A stretch of DNA of 36,959 nt from JAUWQU01 sp964564285 (GTDB lineage: Bacteria > Planctomycetota > Phycisphaerae > SM23-33), in NCBI GenBank assembly GCA_964564285.1, contig CAZMBZ010000011.1:1-36959 (forward strand), given 5' to 3'. This document shows, one piece after another, positions 15,725 through 23,139 of this stretch. The position numbers and the translations under genes were made by a program. The notes beneath the pieces are model-generated. The model made no database searches and had not been told where the DNA came from. It saw nothing but the letters and a program-made list of their open reading frames with translations. The stretch's first letter is position 1. Each line of letters begins with the position of its first letter.

Positions 15725-18643
15725 ATGAAAACCAACCACCTGCTCTTGGCTGTTATCCTCGGAACCGCCGTCGGCGCCGCGAGCGCCGGCAAGCTCGAAG
15801 AAAGCTTTCGGAACCCGCCCGATACGGCTCGTCCGTGGGTTTACTGGACCTGTCAGGATGGGCATTATTCCATTGAGGGCGCCACCGCGGACCTTGAAGC
15901 CATGAAAAACGCCGGGATTGGCGGCGTGCTGCGGATGGATTGCAGCGTTGGTGGCATTCCCTATGGCGGCACACCCTACCTCAGCGATAAATGGCGCAAG
16001 CAGTTCGTCCACGCAGTCCGCGAATGCGAGCGCCTCGGCCTCGAGTTCACCACCATCACCGGACCAGGCTGGACCGGAACGGGCGGCCCATGGATAAGAG
16101 CGGAGCAATCCATGCAGCACCTCGTCCCGGCGAGCGTCACTGCAAAGGGACCGGCACAATTCAACCAAGTACTACCCCTGCCGGAGCCGCGCATTTCTCG
16201 TTACCACCGCAACCAGACACCGCAAATGCGAAAGGAAATCAGTGAGTTCTACAAAGATGTCGCCGTGTTTGCGTTTCCGCGTTGCAAGCCGCTGATTACA
16301 GACATTCGGGAGAAGGCTCTTTTCATTCGCAACCCGTTCAGTTCCATGCGGGGTGTGCGACCATCCTTTCCGTCACCAGCAAGTTATCCCGTTGCAGCAG
16401 CGGCACAGGTGATCGACCCGAACGCCATCATCGACTTGACCGGCAAATTACAAGCCGACGGCCGACTCGTGTGGGACGTTCCACCCGGCGAGTGGACGAT
16501 TGTCCGGCTCGGCGCGCGCAGCACGGGAGCGAACACGCGTCCCGCGCCGGCCGCGGGGCTTGGCCTGGAATCGGACAAGTTCAGCAAGAAGGCGCTCCAG
16601 ACGCATTTCGAGGCATTCTTTGACCCGCTCTTGAAAGAGATCGGTCCGCGCCCGACAGACCGGACGGTCGGATTCGTCGCACTCGATGCCGACAGTTGGG
16701 AGATGAGCAGCCAGAACTGGACGCCCGGTTTCCGCGAGGAGTTCCAAAAACGACGCGGTTACGATGCCTGGCCATACTTCACAAGCTACACCGGCTGCGT
16801 TGTCGGTTCGCGCGAGCAGACCGAACGTTTCCTCTGGGATGTACGCAAGGTGTGCCAGGAGCTGTTACTCGACAACCACGCGGCAGAGTTGAAGAAGTTG
16901 TGTCACCAGCGCGGGCTCCGGTTGATGATCGAACCGTACGACATGAACCCAGCCGGGGACCTCGACCTCGGATCGTACGCCGACTTTCCATCCGGCGAGT
17001 TCTGGTTCGATGGTTTTCAAACCGGTTTTAGCTGTATTGAAGCCGCCTCGATTGCGCACACGATGGGCAAGCCGATCGTTCTCGCCGAGGCATTTACCTC
17101 GGGTCGGGGAAACTGGCAGCGCGCGCCCTGGACTCTGAAGAATCAGACCGACTGGGCTTTCGCGGTGGGGATTAACAAGCTATCGATTCACGGTTTCGCT
17201 CACCAGACGAATGATGATGCGCCGGGAATGACCTTCGGTCCCTATGGTGTTTTCTGGAACCGCAAGCAAACGTTCTGGCCACTCGTTGGATGTTATCACA
17301 AGTATCTGGCGAGGTGCTCACATCTGATGCAGCAGGGGGTGACGGTATCGGATATTCTCTACCTGACCCCCGAAGGCGCGCCGCAGGTCTTCCTGCCACC
17401 ACCGACTGCCCTGGTCGCGGCCGGGACGAGGCTGCCGGACAAGAAAGGCTACGGTTTTGACGGATGCTCTCCCCGAATCCTGATGGGCCGGGCGGCGGTC
17501 AGGGACGGCCTGGTCAGCTTCCCAGACGGCAGCGCATATCGCTTGATGGTCTTGCCGCACTTTGCGACCATGACGCCGCAACTGCTGGCCAAAATCAGCG
17601 ACCTCGTCAAAGCGGGCGCGACCGTTCTGGGTTCGCCTCCCGTCAAATCGCCGAGCCTCTCGGACTACCCGGCCTGTGACAGGAAACTACGCGCGATGGC
17701 AGGGAAACTTTGGGGCGGCATGGAGGCACCGGGCGAGCTCACCAGGCACAATTATGGACAAGGCGCAGTCTACTGGGGAGGCACTGTCCCCAAGGGGCTT
17801 TACCCTGACTATGACATGGCGGCTTCGGTGCTCAAGAGAATGGGCATCGTCGAGGACTTTGCGACGACCGGCCCCGTGCGATATGGGCACCGTCACACCG
17901 AGAAGCGTGAGATATATTTCCTGTCCAACACCTCGGCCAAGACGGTTCAGGCGGATTGCACCTTCAGAGTCTGCAAGGGCCAGCCCCAGTTGTGGAACCC
18001 GGTGACGGGAACAACGCGCCTCCTCCCGCAGTACAAACAGACGAGCGAACGAACGACCATTGCAATGCGGTTCGAGCCCTATCAGAGCTTCTTCGTAGTT
18101 TTCCCTCGCAACGACGCCACCAAGACGCCAACAGGCTCAGGCAAAGTGAACTTTCCCAGGATGGAACCCATAAGGACCTTGGACGGACCATGGGAGGTCT
18201 CTTTCGATCCCAAATGGGGCGGGCCGAAGAAGATCACATTTGAAACACTTCAAGACTGGACCAATCGCACCGAGGATAGTATCAGGCACTATTCCGGCAT
18301 TGCGACATACCGCAAGGCCTTTAATTCTCCGAAAGTATGGGGGCAACGGGTTTTCCTCGATCTTGGCGTGGTGCATGAAATGGCAAAGGTCGTGCTGAAC
18401 GGGAAGACACTGGGAGTAGTCTGGTGTGCGCCCTGGCGGATTGATGTGACGGACGCCTTGAATGCCAAAGGCAATCAACTGGAGATCAAGGTGGCCAATC
18501 TTTGGACGAACCGGCTTCTCGGCGACGCGAAAAAGCCCGCCGAGCAGCGTCTGACTCGAACTGTGCTGAAGTACAACGCCAAAGGCGAGTTGAAATCCTC
18601 CGGCCTGCTTGGGCCAGTGAGAATCACGGTCATCCCGGAATAA
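15725..18643 (+). CDS. Exported GH106-like glycoside hydrolase (putative alpha-L-rhamnosidase)
   Basis: A 972-residue protein that resembles the GH106 alpha-L-rhamnosidases of planctomycete and Bacteroidetes polysaccharide loci. Residues 1-21 are a signal peptide (MKTNHLLLAVILGTAVGAAS). The family-type N-terminal barrel follows: RPWVYWTCQDGHYSIEGATA, MKNAGIGGVLRMD, GWTGTGGPW and later FVALDADSWEMSSQNWTPGF. WAFAVGINKLSIHGFAHQ marks the end of the barrel. A C-terminal beta-sandwich of the GH2 sugar-binding type reads YSGIATYRKAF and LGVVHEMAKVVLNGKTLG through WRIDVTDALN. Length fits GH106. The ATG at 15725 is chosen over an in-frame ATG 36 bases upstream because it opens the signal peptide. The ribosome site is weak. 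Substrate specificity within rhamnose-containing glycans is not predictable here. Confidence 0.82.
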   Translation: MKTNHLLLAVILGTAVGAASAGKLEESFRNPPDTARPWVYWTCQDGHYSIEGATADLEAMKNAGIGGVLRMDCSVGGIPYGGTPYLSDKWRKQFVHAVRECERLGLEFTTITGPGWTGTGGPWIRAEQSMQHLVPASVTAKGPAQFNQVLPLPEPRISRYHRNQTPQMRKEISEFYKDVAVFAFPRCKPLITDIREKALFIRNPFSSMRGVRPSFPSPASYPVAAAAQVIDPNAIIDLTGKLQADGRLVWDVPPGEWTIVRLGARSTGANTRPAPAAGLGLESDKFSKKALQTHFEAFFDPLLKEIGPRPTDRTVGFVALDADSWEMSSQNWTPGFREEFQKRRGYDAWPYFTSYTGCVVGSREQTERFLWDVRKVCQELLLDNHAAELKKLCHQRGLRLMIEPYDMNPAGDLDLGSYADFPSGEFWFDGFQTGFSCIEAASIAHTMGKPIVLAEAFTSGRGNWQRAPWTLKNQTDWAFAVGINKLSIHGFAHQTNDDAPGMTFGPYGVFWNRKQTFWPLVGCYHKYLARCSHLMQQGVTVSDILYLTPEGAPQVFLPPPTALVAAGTRLPDKKGYGFDGCSPRILMGRAAVRDGLVSFPDGSAYRLMVLPHFATMTPQLLAKISDLVKAGATVLGSPPVKSPSLSDYPACDRKLRAMAGKLWGGMEAPGELTRHNYGQGAVYWGGTVPKGLYPDYDMAASVLKRMGIVEDFATTGPVRYGHRHTEKREIYFLSNTSAKTVQADCTFRVCKGQPQLWNPVTGTTRLLPQYKQTSERTTIAMRFEPYQSFFVVFPRNDATKTPTGSGKVNFPRMEPIRTLDGPWEVSFDPKWGGPKKITFETLQDWTNRTEDSIRHYSGIATYRKAFNSPKVWGQRVFLDLGVVHEMAKVVLNGKTLGVVWCAPWRIDVTDALNAKGNQLEIKVANLWTNRLLGDAKKPAEQRLTRTVLKYNAKGELKSSGLLGPVRITVIPE

Positions 18644-18686
18644 ACAAGAACATCGCAATCCCTCGGAAGAGCTATTCGCCAGCTTC

Positions 18687-18720
18687 AGCAGCGGTGGTGG
18701 GTTCGATTCCCTCGGCTGGC
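18687..18720 (+). pseudogene. Partial tRNA 3'-half copy (possible att-site remnant)
   Basis: GTGGGTTCGATTCCCTC followed by GCTGGC reproduces the T-arm and 3' acceptor strand of the tRNA-Thr at 5605-5676, with one base changed between the two blocks and weaker similarity just upstream. No D-arm or anticodon arm precedes it within normal tRNA length. It is a fragment, consistent with the 3' duplication left by tRNA-targeted integration, or with gene decay. Confidence 0.6.
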
Positions 18721-18814
18721 GGTTATCGAACGTAATTGAGTTGCTTGCGTCCGGCGGCGACGAGGGTCCTGTTCGCTTCACCTGTTTCGCTCAAGCCAAG
18801 GCTTCTGCCTGCAC

Positions 18815-19663
18815 TTAACGCCTTCTATTCTTCTTGCGGTTCTGCCGCTTGCGCTTTCGCTCCTGCCGTTTTCGTTCTCTGCCACGGTCAGTCCGGCCTG
18901 CGATGGATGGGGTCGAGCCGGAGTCCTCATTGGGAATCCGTTGGTATGCCCAGGGCGGCTTGGGTTGGGAGAGGTGTTCCGGCACGAGGCCGAGGCCTTC
19001 GACGCACATTTCTTGGCGCACATGGTACCACGTGCCGTTGATTTCGGTATCCACGCGGTCGGCGGCGTGGGCACGCTCGATCATCTCTGCCGCCTCGGTC
19101 GCCTTCATGTCCAGCAGATAGCGGATAATGAAGGCGTTGATCGTGGTGTCGGTGTCCTCGAATCGCGACAGGGCATCAATCAGTATCTCGACCACATCGT
19201 CGCGAACCTGCGGGTGCCGCTCGGGTATTTCCTTCAGTGAATGTGCGACGCAGATCCTCGGAAAATCCCTACGGTCCGCGTCGGCCAGGTAATCCCTCAA
19301 TGCCGGGACAGACACCGGCCCGATCCAGGCGAAGACTGTCGGGAACTCCTGGAGATACCAGTCATCCTCATTGACATCCAGCGGGTCGAGCAACTCCAGC
19401 AACGGCCCGATGGCCTGGGTCGCCTTCAATTGTGCCAGTGCCCGCCAAGCGTGTATGGGAGCGTAGGGCGACATGTCGTCCTTATCTTCGGGCCAGTCCT
19501 GTTTTTGAGCCCACTGCTCCGCCGCGGCCAGCAGTTCCGGCACATCAGCCTCGCTCAAGCCAAGTTGTGCAACATAGTCCACCTCGCCGGTCTTCCATCG
19601 CCAGGACTTTCGAGGGTCGCCGAATTGCCTGAGGCCCTGCGTCAATGGTCGCTGGTCAGTCAT
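18815..19663 (-). CDS. HEAT-repeat-like cytoplasmic protein with basic C-terminal tail
   Basis: A 282-residue protein with no signal peptide and no function I can name. The middle (about 60-215) is made of alpha-helical pairs of HEAT/DUF1186-like character (HAWRALAQLKATQAIGPLLE, VSVPALRDYLADADRRDF, and helices around EILIDALSRFEDTDTTINAF). The C-terminal 30 residues are strongly basic and low in complexity (RERKRQERKRKRQNRKKN), which suggests nucleic acid or ribosome contact or a disordered tail. HEAT-like helices usually serve as a protein-binding scaffold. The gene is divergent from the TPR/protease pair, with 134 bases between them, and ends close to the tRNA fragment. No strong Shine-Dalgarno was seen. 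Confidence 0.75.
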   Translation of the reverse strand: MTDQRPLTQGLRQFGDPRKSWRWKTGEVDYVAQLGLSEADVPELLAAAEQWAQKQDWPEDKDDMSPYAPIHAWRALAQLKATQAIGPLLELLDPLDVNEDDWYLQEFPTVFAWIGPVSVPALRDYLADADRRDFPRICVAHSLKEIPERHPQVRDDVVEILIDALSRFEDTDTTINAFIIRYLLDMKATEAAEMIERAHAADRVDTEINGTWYHVRQEMCVEGLGLVPEHLSQPKPPWAYQRIPNEDSGSTPSIAGRTDRGRERKRQERKRKRQNRKKNRRR

Positions 19664-19797
19664 AGTGCCCGGTATTGTGTCCCGGCGGGGAGCATCCGTA
19701 AAGACCTTTCCGTCGGTTCGGCTTGTAGCGGCGGGGTCCTGCTGATATCCTTGATGGGTAGGGCCGAATCGTCATCTGCCATTGGAGACCTGATGGG

Positions 19798-20583
19798 ATG
19801 TTCCTGCTGCGATTGATTACCTGGCTGATTTCTCTGCCGCTGCTGTGGGCGGGCATGCTGCTGGCGACTCTGAAGGTTCCGCTGTGTGTCCCGCTGCTTC
19901 GAGGGGCCTGGCGAATCTCCGGGGATGGCGATATCGGCAGTCGGGCGATTGGTGCGGTGCAGGCCCACGCAGGATTGAACGTCGCGCTGGCCGAAGCCAC
20001 GCACGCCATGGACCACCGTCCCAGTCCGCAGGTCGCGGGGTTGGCCGGCCTGCTGGCGATCCAGAACCAAGACAGGGAACTGGCCAAGGATATGCTCGCC
20101 CGCGGGCGGGAACTCGGCGATGACCCGGCCGGCAGCCTGGATATGCTCGAATTCTTCACCTCGATGGAAGACCCCAAGACGCACGAGGAACTAGTCGCCC
20201 GGCTGGACAGCCGCCACGACCTGCCGCCAATGCTCAGCATAATGGCAAGCATGAGCCTTGCGTCCTATGATGTTTACGCAGGCCGGTTTGATGATGTCCG
20301 GCTGAGGGCCGGCCGTATTCTGGCCGTTCGGGACTGGCCTGTTGCCCAGATGCTGATGTGGACCGTGGAAACGCAGGCCGGCAACCATGCGGCCGCAGAC
20401 GCTCATCGCGCAAAGGCGCAGATGCCCCCCGAGCAGAAGGCGAGTTGCCAGATAGTCGGATACGCTGCCATGGGCGACTTTGCGCAGACTCGGCAGTTGC
20501 TGGAGCAGTTGCGGGGCAGTCATCCAGAGACGGCCGAGGCAGTGGAAGAGCGTCTTCGGAATCGGGTGGAGGGTTGGGCGTGA
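19798..20583 (+). CDS. Membrane-anchored TPR-like protein
   Basis: A 261-residue protein of unknown function. Residues about 4-34 form one or two hydrophobic helices (LLRLITWLISLPLLWAGMLL), which anchor it in the inner membrane. The rest is helical with small-residue spacing like tetratricopeptide units (AVQAHAGLNVALAEATHAMD, VAGLAGLLAIQNQDRELAKD, SMSLASYDVYAGRFDDVRL). Its stop (TGA 20581-20583) overlaps the GTG start of the M50 protease gene, so translation is probably coupled and the two proteins may work as a pair. A GGAG-like site lies 13 bases before the ATG, a rather long spacing. Confidence 0.75.
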   Translation: MFLLRLITWLISLPLLWAGMLLATLKVPLCVPLLRGAWRISGDGDIGSRAIGAVQAHAGLNVALAEATHAMDHRPSPQVAGLAGLLAIQNQDRELAKDMLARGRELGDDPAGSLDMLEFFTSMEDPKTHEELVARLDSRHDLPPMLSIMASMSLASYDVYAGRFDDVRLRAGRILAVRDWPVAQMLMWTVETQAGNHAAADAHRAKAQMPPEQKASCQIVGYAAMGDFAQTRQLLEQLRGSHPETAEAVEERLRNRVEGWA

Positions 20584-21596
20584 TCGCCATGATGAGCTTT
20601 GACACCGCCCTCTTGCTCCTGCCGGGCCTGGTGATCGGCCTTACGGTGCATGAGTGCGCTCACGCGTGGTCGGCCAGCCTGTTGGGCGACGATTTCCCCC
20701 GACGCATGGGGCGGGTGAGCCTCAATCCACTGAGGCACCTGTCGCCGCTGGGGACGCTGGCGATATTCCTGCTGCCGATCGGATGGGGCAAGCCGGTGAT
20801 GGTCAACCTGTTCAACTTCCGCAGGCCCAAGCTGGATTACCTTCTGACGAGCCTGGCCGGGCCGCTGGCCAATCTTCTCCTGGCGGGACTGCTCATCCTG
20901 CCGATGCTCCTCACGCGGCACGTCTTCTGGTTCGGCCGGGCCAGCGTGAACGCGATGGAAACCGCCCATGAGCTGCTGACGTACGCCGCCCTGCTCAATC
21001 TCGGCTTGGCGGTCCTGAACCTGCTTCCGATCCCGCCTCTGGATGGCTCGAAGATCTGGCCCTGCCTCATTCCCGGTGCCAGGCCCGGCATGAGCAAGCG
21101 CCTCACCTGGGTGTTCATTGTGGTGATTCTCGTGCTGGCGTCGAGCCGGTCGTTCGGCGTGGTCATCGGGCCGGTGGTGCAGTTTGCCTATAATGTCCTG
21201 CCGGTTTCCGATTCCCTGCGGGCGGATTCGCTCATTCTGGCGGCGGATGATGCCCTGCGGGACAAGCAATACGCCCGTGCCGAGAGCCTTTCGGGCGAGA
21301 TGCTGGCGATTGACGACCGGTCGGCGGAGGCGTTTTACTATCGAGCCCTCGCTCGCGGCTGGCAGGAGAACTGGCAGGACGCACTGGAAGACCTCAATAG
21401 CGCGATATCATACAGCCCGGCCGACTACCGGAGTTCGAGGTATTATGACTTCCGAGCCGACGTGCTGGCACACCTTGGCCGAACGGAGGCAGCCGGCAGG
21501 GACCGCATGAGGGCTCTCGAACTGGACCCGTCGCTGGCAACGATGGCACCGGCATCCCAACCGGCGACTCAGCCGGGGGACCTGCCGGGCGAGTAA
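20580..21596 (+). CDS. Site-2-protease-like M50 metallopeptidase with C-terminal TPR domain
   Basis: A 338-residue membrane metalloprotease of the rhomboid-sized M50B/S2P group. The zinc motif is HECAH (residues 24-28) in the first helix. The second zinc motif is seen in LNLLPIPPLDGSKIW, the family's NxxPxPPLDG. Several hydrophobic helices lie between and after these motifs. The last 110 residues are TPR-like (ADDALRDKQYARAESLSGEM, RSAEAFYYRALARGWQENW) and probably cytoplasmic. The start is taken as GTG at 20580, with GGAGGG six bases upstream and a 4-base overlap with the previous gene's stop. The ATGs at 20589 and 20592 lie too far from that site. S2P enzymes often release membrane-bound transcription regulators; the target here is unknown. 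Confidence 0.85.
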   Translation: MIAMMSFDTALLLLPGLVIGLTVHECAHAWSASLLGDDFPRRMGRVSLNPLRHLSPLGTLAIFLLPIGWGKPVMVNLFNFRRPKLDYLLTSLAGPLANLLLAGLLILPMLLTRHVFWFGRASVNAMETAHELLTYAALLNLGLAVLNLLPIPPLDGSKIWPCLIPGARPGMSKRLTWVFIVVILVLASSRSFGVVIGPVVQFAYNVLPVSDSLRADSLILAADDALRDKQYARAESLSGEMLAIDDRSAEAFYYRALARGWQENWQDALEDLNSAISYSPADYRSSRYYDFRADVLAHLGRTEAAGRDRMRALELDPSLATMAPASQPATQPGDLPGE

Positions 21597-21657
21597 AATC
21601 TGCGGCCTGCGCGTCCGGCCCGCCGGCCCACGAGGCAATTCGGCCGGTCGAGAGCCT

Positions 21658-21677
21658 CGCCGGGTTTCCGCCCGGCG
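21658..21677 (+). terminator. GC-rich hairpin after the M50 gene (weak terminator candidate)
   Basis: CGCCGGG (21658-21664) pairs with CCCGGCG (21671-21677) around a 6-base loop, 62 bases after the M50 stop. There is no T-tract, so intrinsic termination is doubtful. Confidence 0.25.
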
Positions 21678-21802
21678 GCTTGAAACGCCGGCGGTGGGCG
21701 GGTATTGTTTGGCAGGTTGTCCGGCCGTTTCAGAGCCAGGCATGTTGCGCACGGCGCGGCTTGGCATTTTTATTTGGCTTTTGTGAACGAAAACAGAGAT
21801 CG

Positions 21803-23092
21803 ATGGCATTGAAGAGTTCGACCAACAACCTCACAGGGCGTAAGGTGTGGATCCCGCGGATGACGTACATCGGCGCGCGGTTCATGGCTGCCGCGTTTCG
21901 GGCGCAGGGCATCGACGCGTCGGCCACGCCGGAGTCTAACGCCGAGACGCTCGAGCTCGGCGGGCTATACTCCAGCGGCGAGGAGTGCTATCCGGAGAAA
22001 GTCACGATGGGCGACTTTCTGCGGATCGTCAAGGCGCCGGACTTCGACCGCACTGCGCACGCGTTCTTCATGCCGACGGCGGAGGGGCCATGCCGGTTCG
22101 GCCAGTACGCCCCGTACCTTCGCCAGGTGCTCGACGAGATGGGCTACCCCGACGTGCCGGTTCTCTCGCCGACCAGCAAAAACAGCTACGACGACATAGG
22201 CGAGCACGGCGCGGACATCATGCGGCAGATGTGGCGCGGGCTGGTGTGCTCGGACATACTGCGGAAAATGCTTCTTCGCACGCGCCCCTACGAAATCGAA
22301 CCAGGCGCCGCCGACGCGGCGTTCGAGGAGTGCATGCAGATTGTCGAGGCGGTCATGGCCGACCCGACACTGTCCAGCAAGGACCGGATGGCGGCGCTGG
22401 TTGACTCGATGGTCCGCACACGCGATATCTTCCGGGCCGTGCCGGCGCGTTACGTCAAGGGCAAGCCGCTGATCGGCGTCGTCGGGGAGATATTCTGCCG
22501 GCTGAACACGTTCAGCAACTACGACGCTGTCCGCAAGATCGAGTCTCACGGCGGCGAGGCCTGGATCAGCGACGTCTCGGAATGGGTCTGGTACACCAAC
22601 TGGTCGCAGAAGAGCCTGCTCAAGCGGGACGGCAAGACGTTTTCGCTGTCGATGGCTGGGGCAATGATCAAAAACGCCGTTCAGCGCCGCGAGGAGCACA
22701 AGCTGCTGGCGCCGTTCCACGACGACTTCATCGGCTACGAGGAGCCGCACGATATATACGCCGAGGTGCTCAAGCCGGCCTGGCCTTACCTGCCGGCCGA
22801 CGGGGCCCTGGGCGAGATGACGCTCTCGGTAGGCAAGAGCGCGTACCTTCACGGCCAGGGGGTTGACGGCATAATAGACATCAGTCCGTTCAGTTGCATG
22901 AACGGGATCGTCTCAGAGGCGGTCTACCATGCGGTCGCGGCCGACTATGACGGCATTCCGATCCGCAACTTCTATTTCGACGCATCCAGTTCGAACATGG
23001 AACGCGACCTGGATATTTTCATGGAGTTGGCGACCGGCTACCAGAAGCGTAAGAAGAAGACGCGGCACTACCCGCCGTGCTTCAAGGACTAA
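21803..23092 (+). CDS. CoA-dehydratase-activase-related protein (COG3581/HgdB-like)
   Basis: A 429-residue cytoplasmic protein of the group related to 2-hydroxyacyl-CoA dehydratase and benzoyl-CoA reductase subunits (COG3581). Members bind a 4Fe-4S cluster through dispersed cysteines. Candidates here are C62 (SSGEECYPEKVTMGDFL), C97 (TAEGPCRFGQYAPYL) and the Cys in ISPFSCMNGIVSEAV. No ATPase (BadF/BcrA-type) partner is encoded in the window, so the electron-activating subunit must lie elsewhere. Related domains are fused into the bacterial ether-lipid/plasmalogen enzymes PlsA and Ger, which is relevant because the next gene looks like a lipid-bridging radical SAM enzyme. The ATG at 21803 was chosen because the codons before it lack family similarity; the ribosome site is poor. 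It begins a four-gene run with gaps of 25-47 bases. Confidence 0.8.
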   Translation: MALKSSTNNLTGRKVWIPRMTYIGARFMAAAFRAQGIDASATPESNAETLELGGLYSSGEECYPEKVTMGDFLRIVKAPDFDRTAHAFFMPTAEGPCRFGQYAPYLRQVLDEMGYPDVPVLSPTSKNSYDDIGEHGADIMRQMWRGLVCSDILRKMLLRTRPYEIEPGAADAAFEECMQIVEAVMADPTLSSKDRMAALVDSMVRTRDIFRAVPARYVKGKPLIGVVGEIFCRLNTFSNYDAVRKIESHGGEAWISDVSEWVWYTNWSQKSLLKRDGKTFSLSMAGAMIKNAVQRREEHKLLAPFHDDFIGYEEPHDIYAEVLKPAWPYLPADGALGEMTLSVGKSAYLHGQGVDGIIDISPFSCMNGIVSEAVYHAVAADYDGIPIRNFYFDASSSNMERDLDIFMELATGYQKRKKKTRHYPPCFKD

Positions 23093-23139
23093 TAAACCGG
23101 CACCTGCCGCCCAGGCGCTGCGCAGAAGGATGCAGGCTA

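Noticed and set aside
18649..18720. A full-length second tRNA ending at 18720
   Set aside because: No D-arm or anticodon arm can be folded; a GCCAGC at 18678 could pair with GCTGGC but leaves only 43 bases.
20358..20579. Upstream extension of the M50 protease frame to an ATG at 20358
   Set aside because: It would overlap the TPR-like gene by more than 200 bases, and the residues are not protein-like; GTG 20580 has an ideal ribosome site.
23077..23139. Upstream start for the Tes-like gene overlapping the previous gene
   Set aside because: The extra 21 residues show no similarity, and the ATG at 23140 has AGAAGGA at good spacing.
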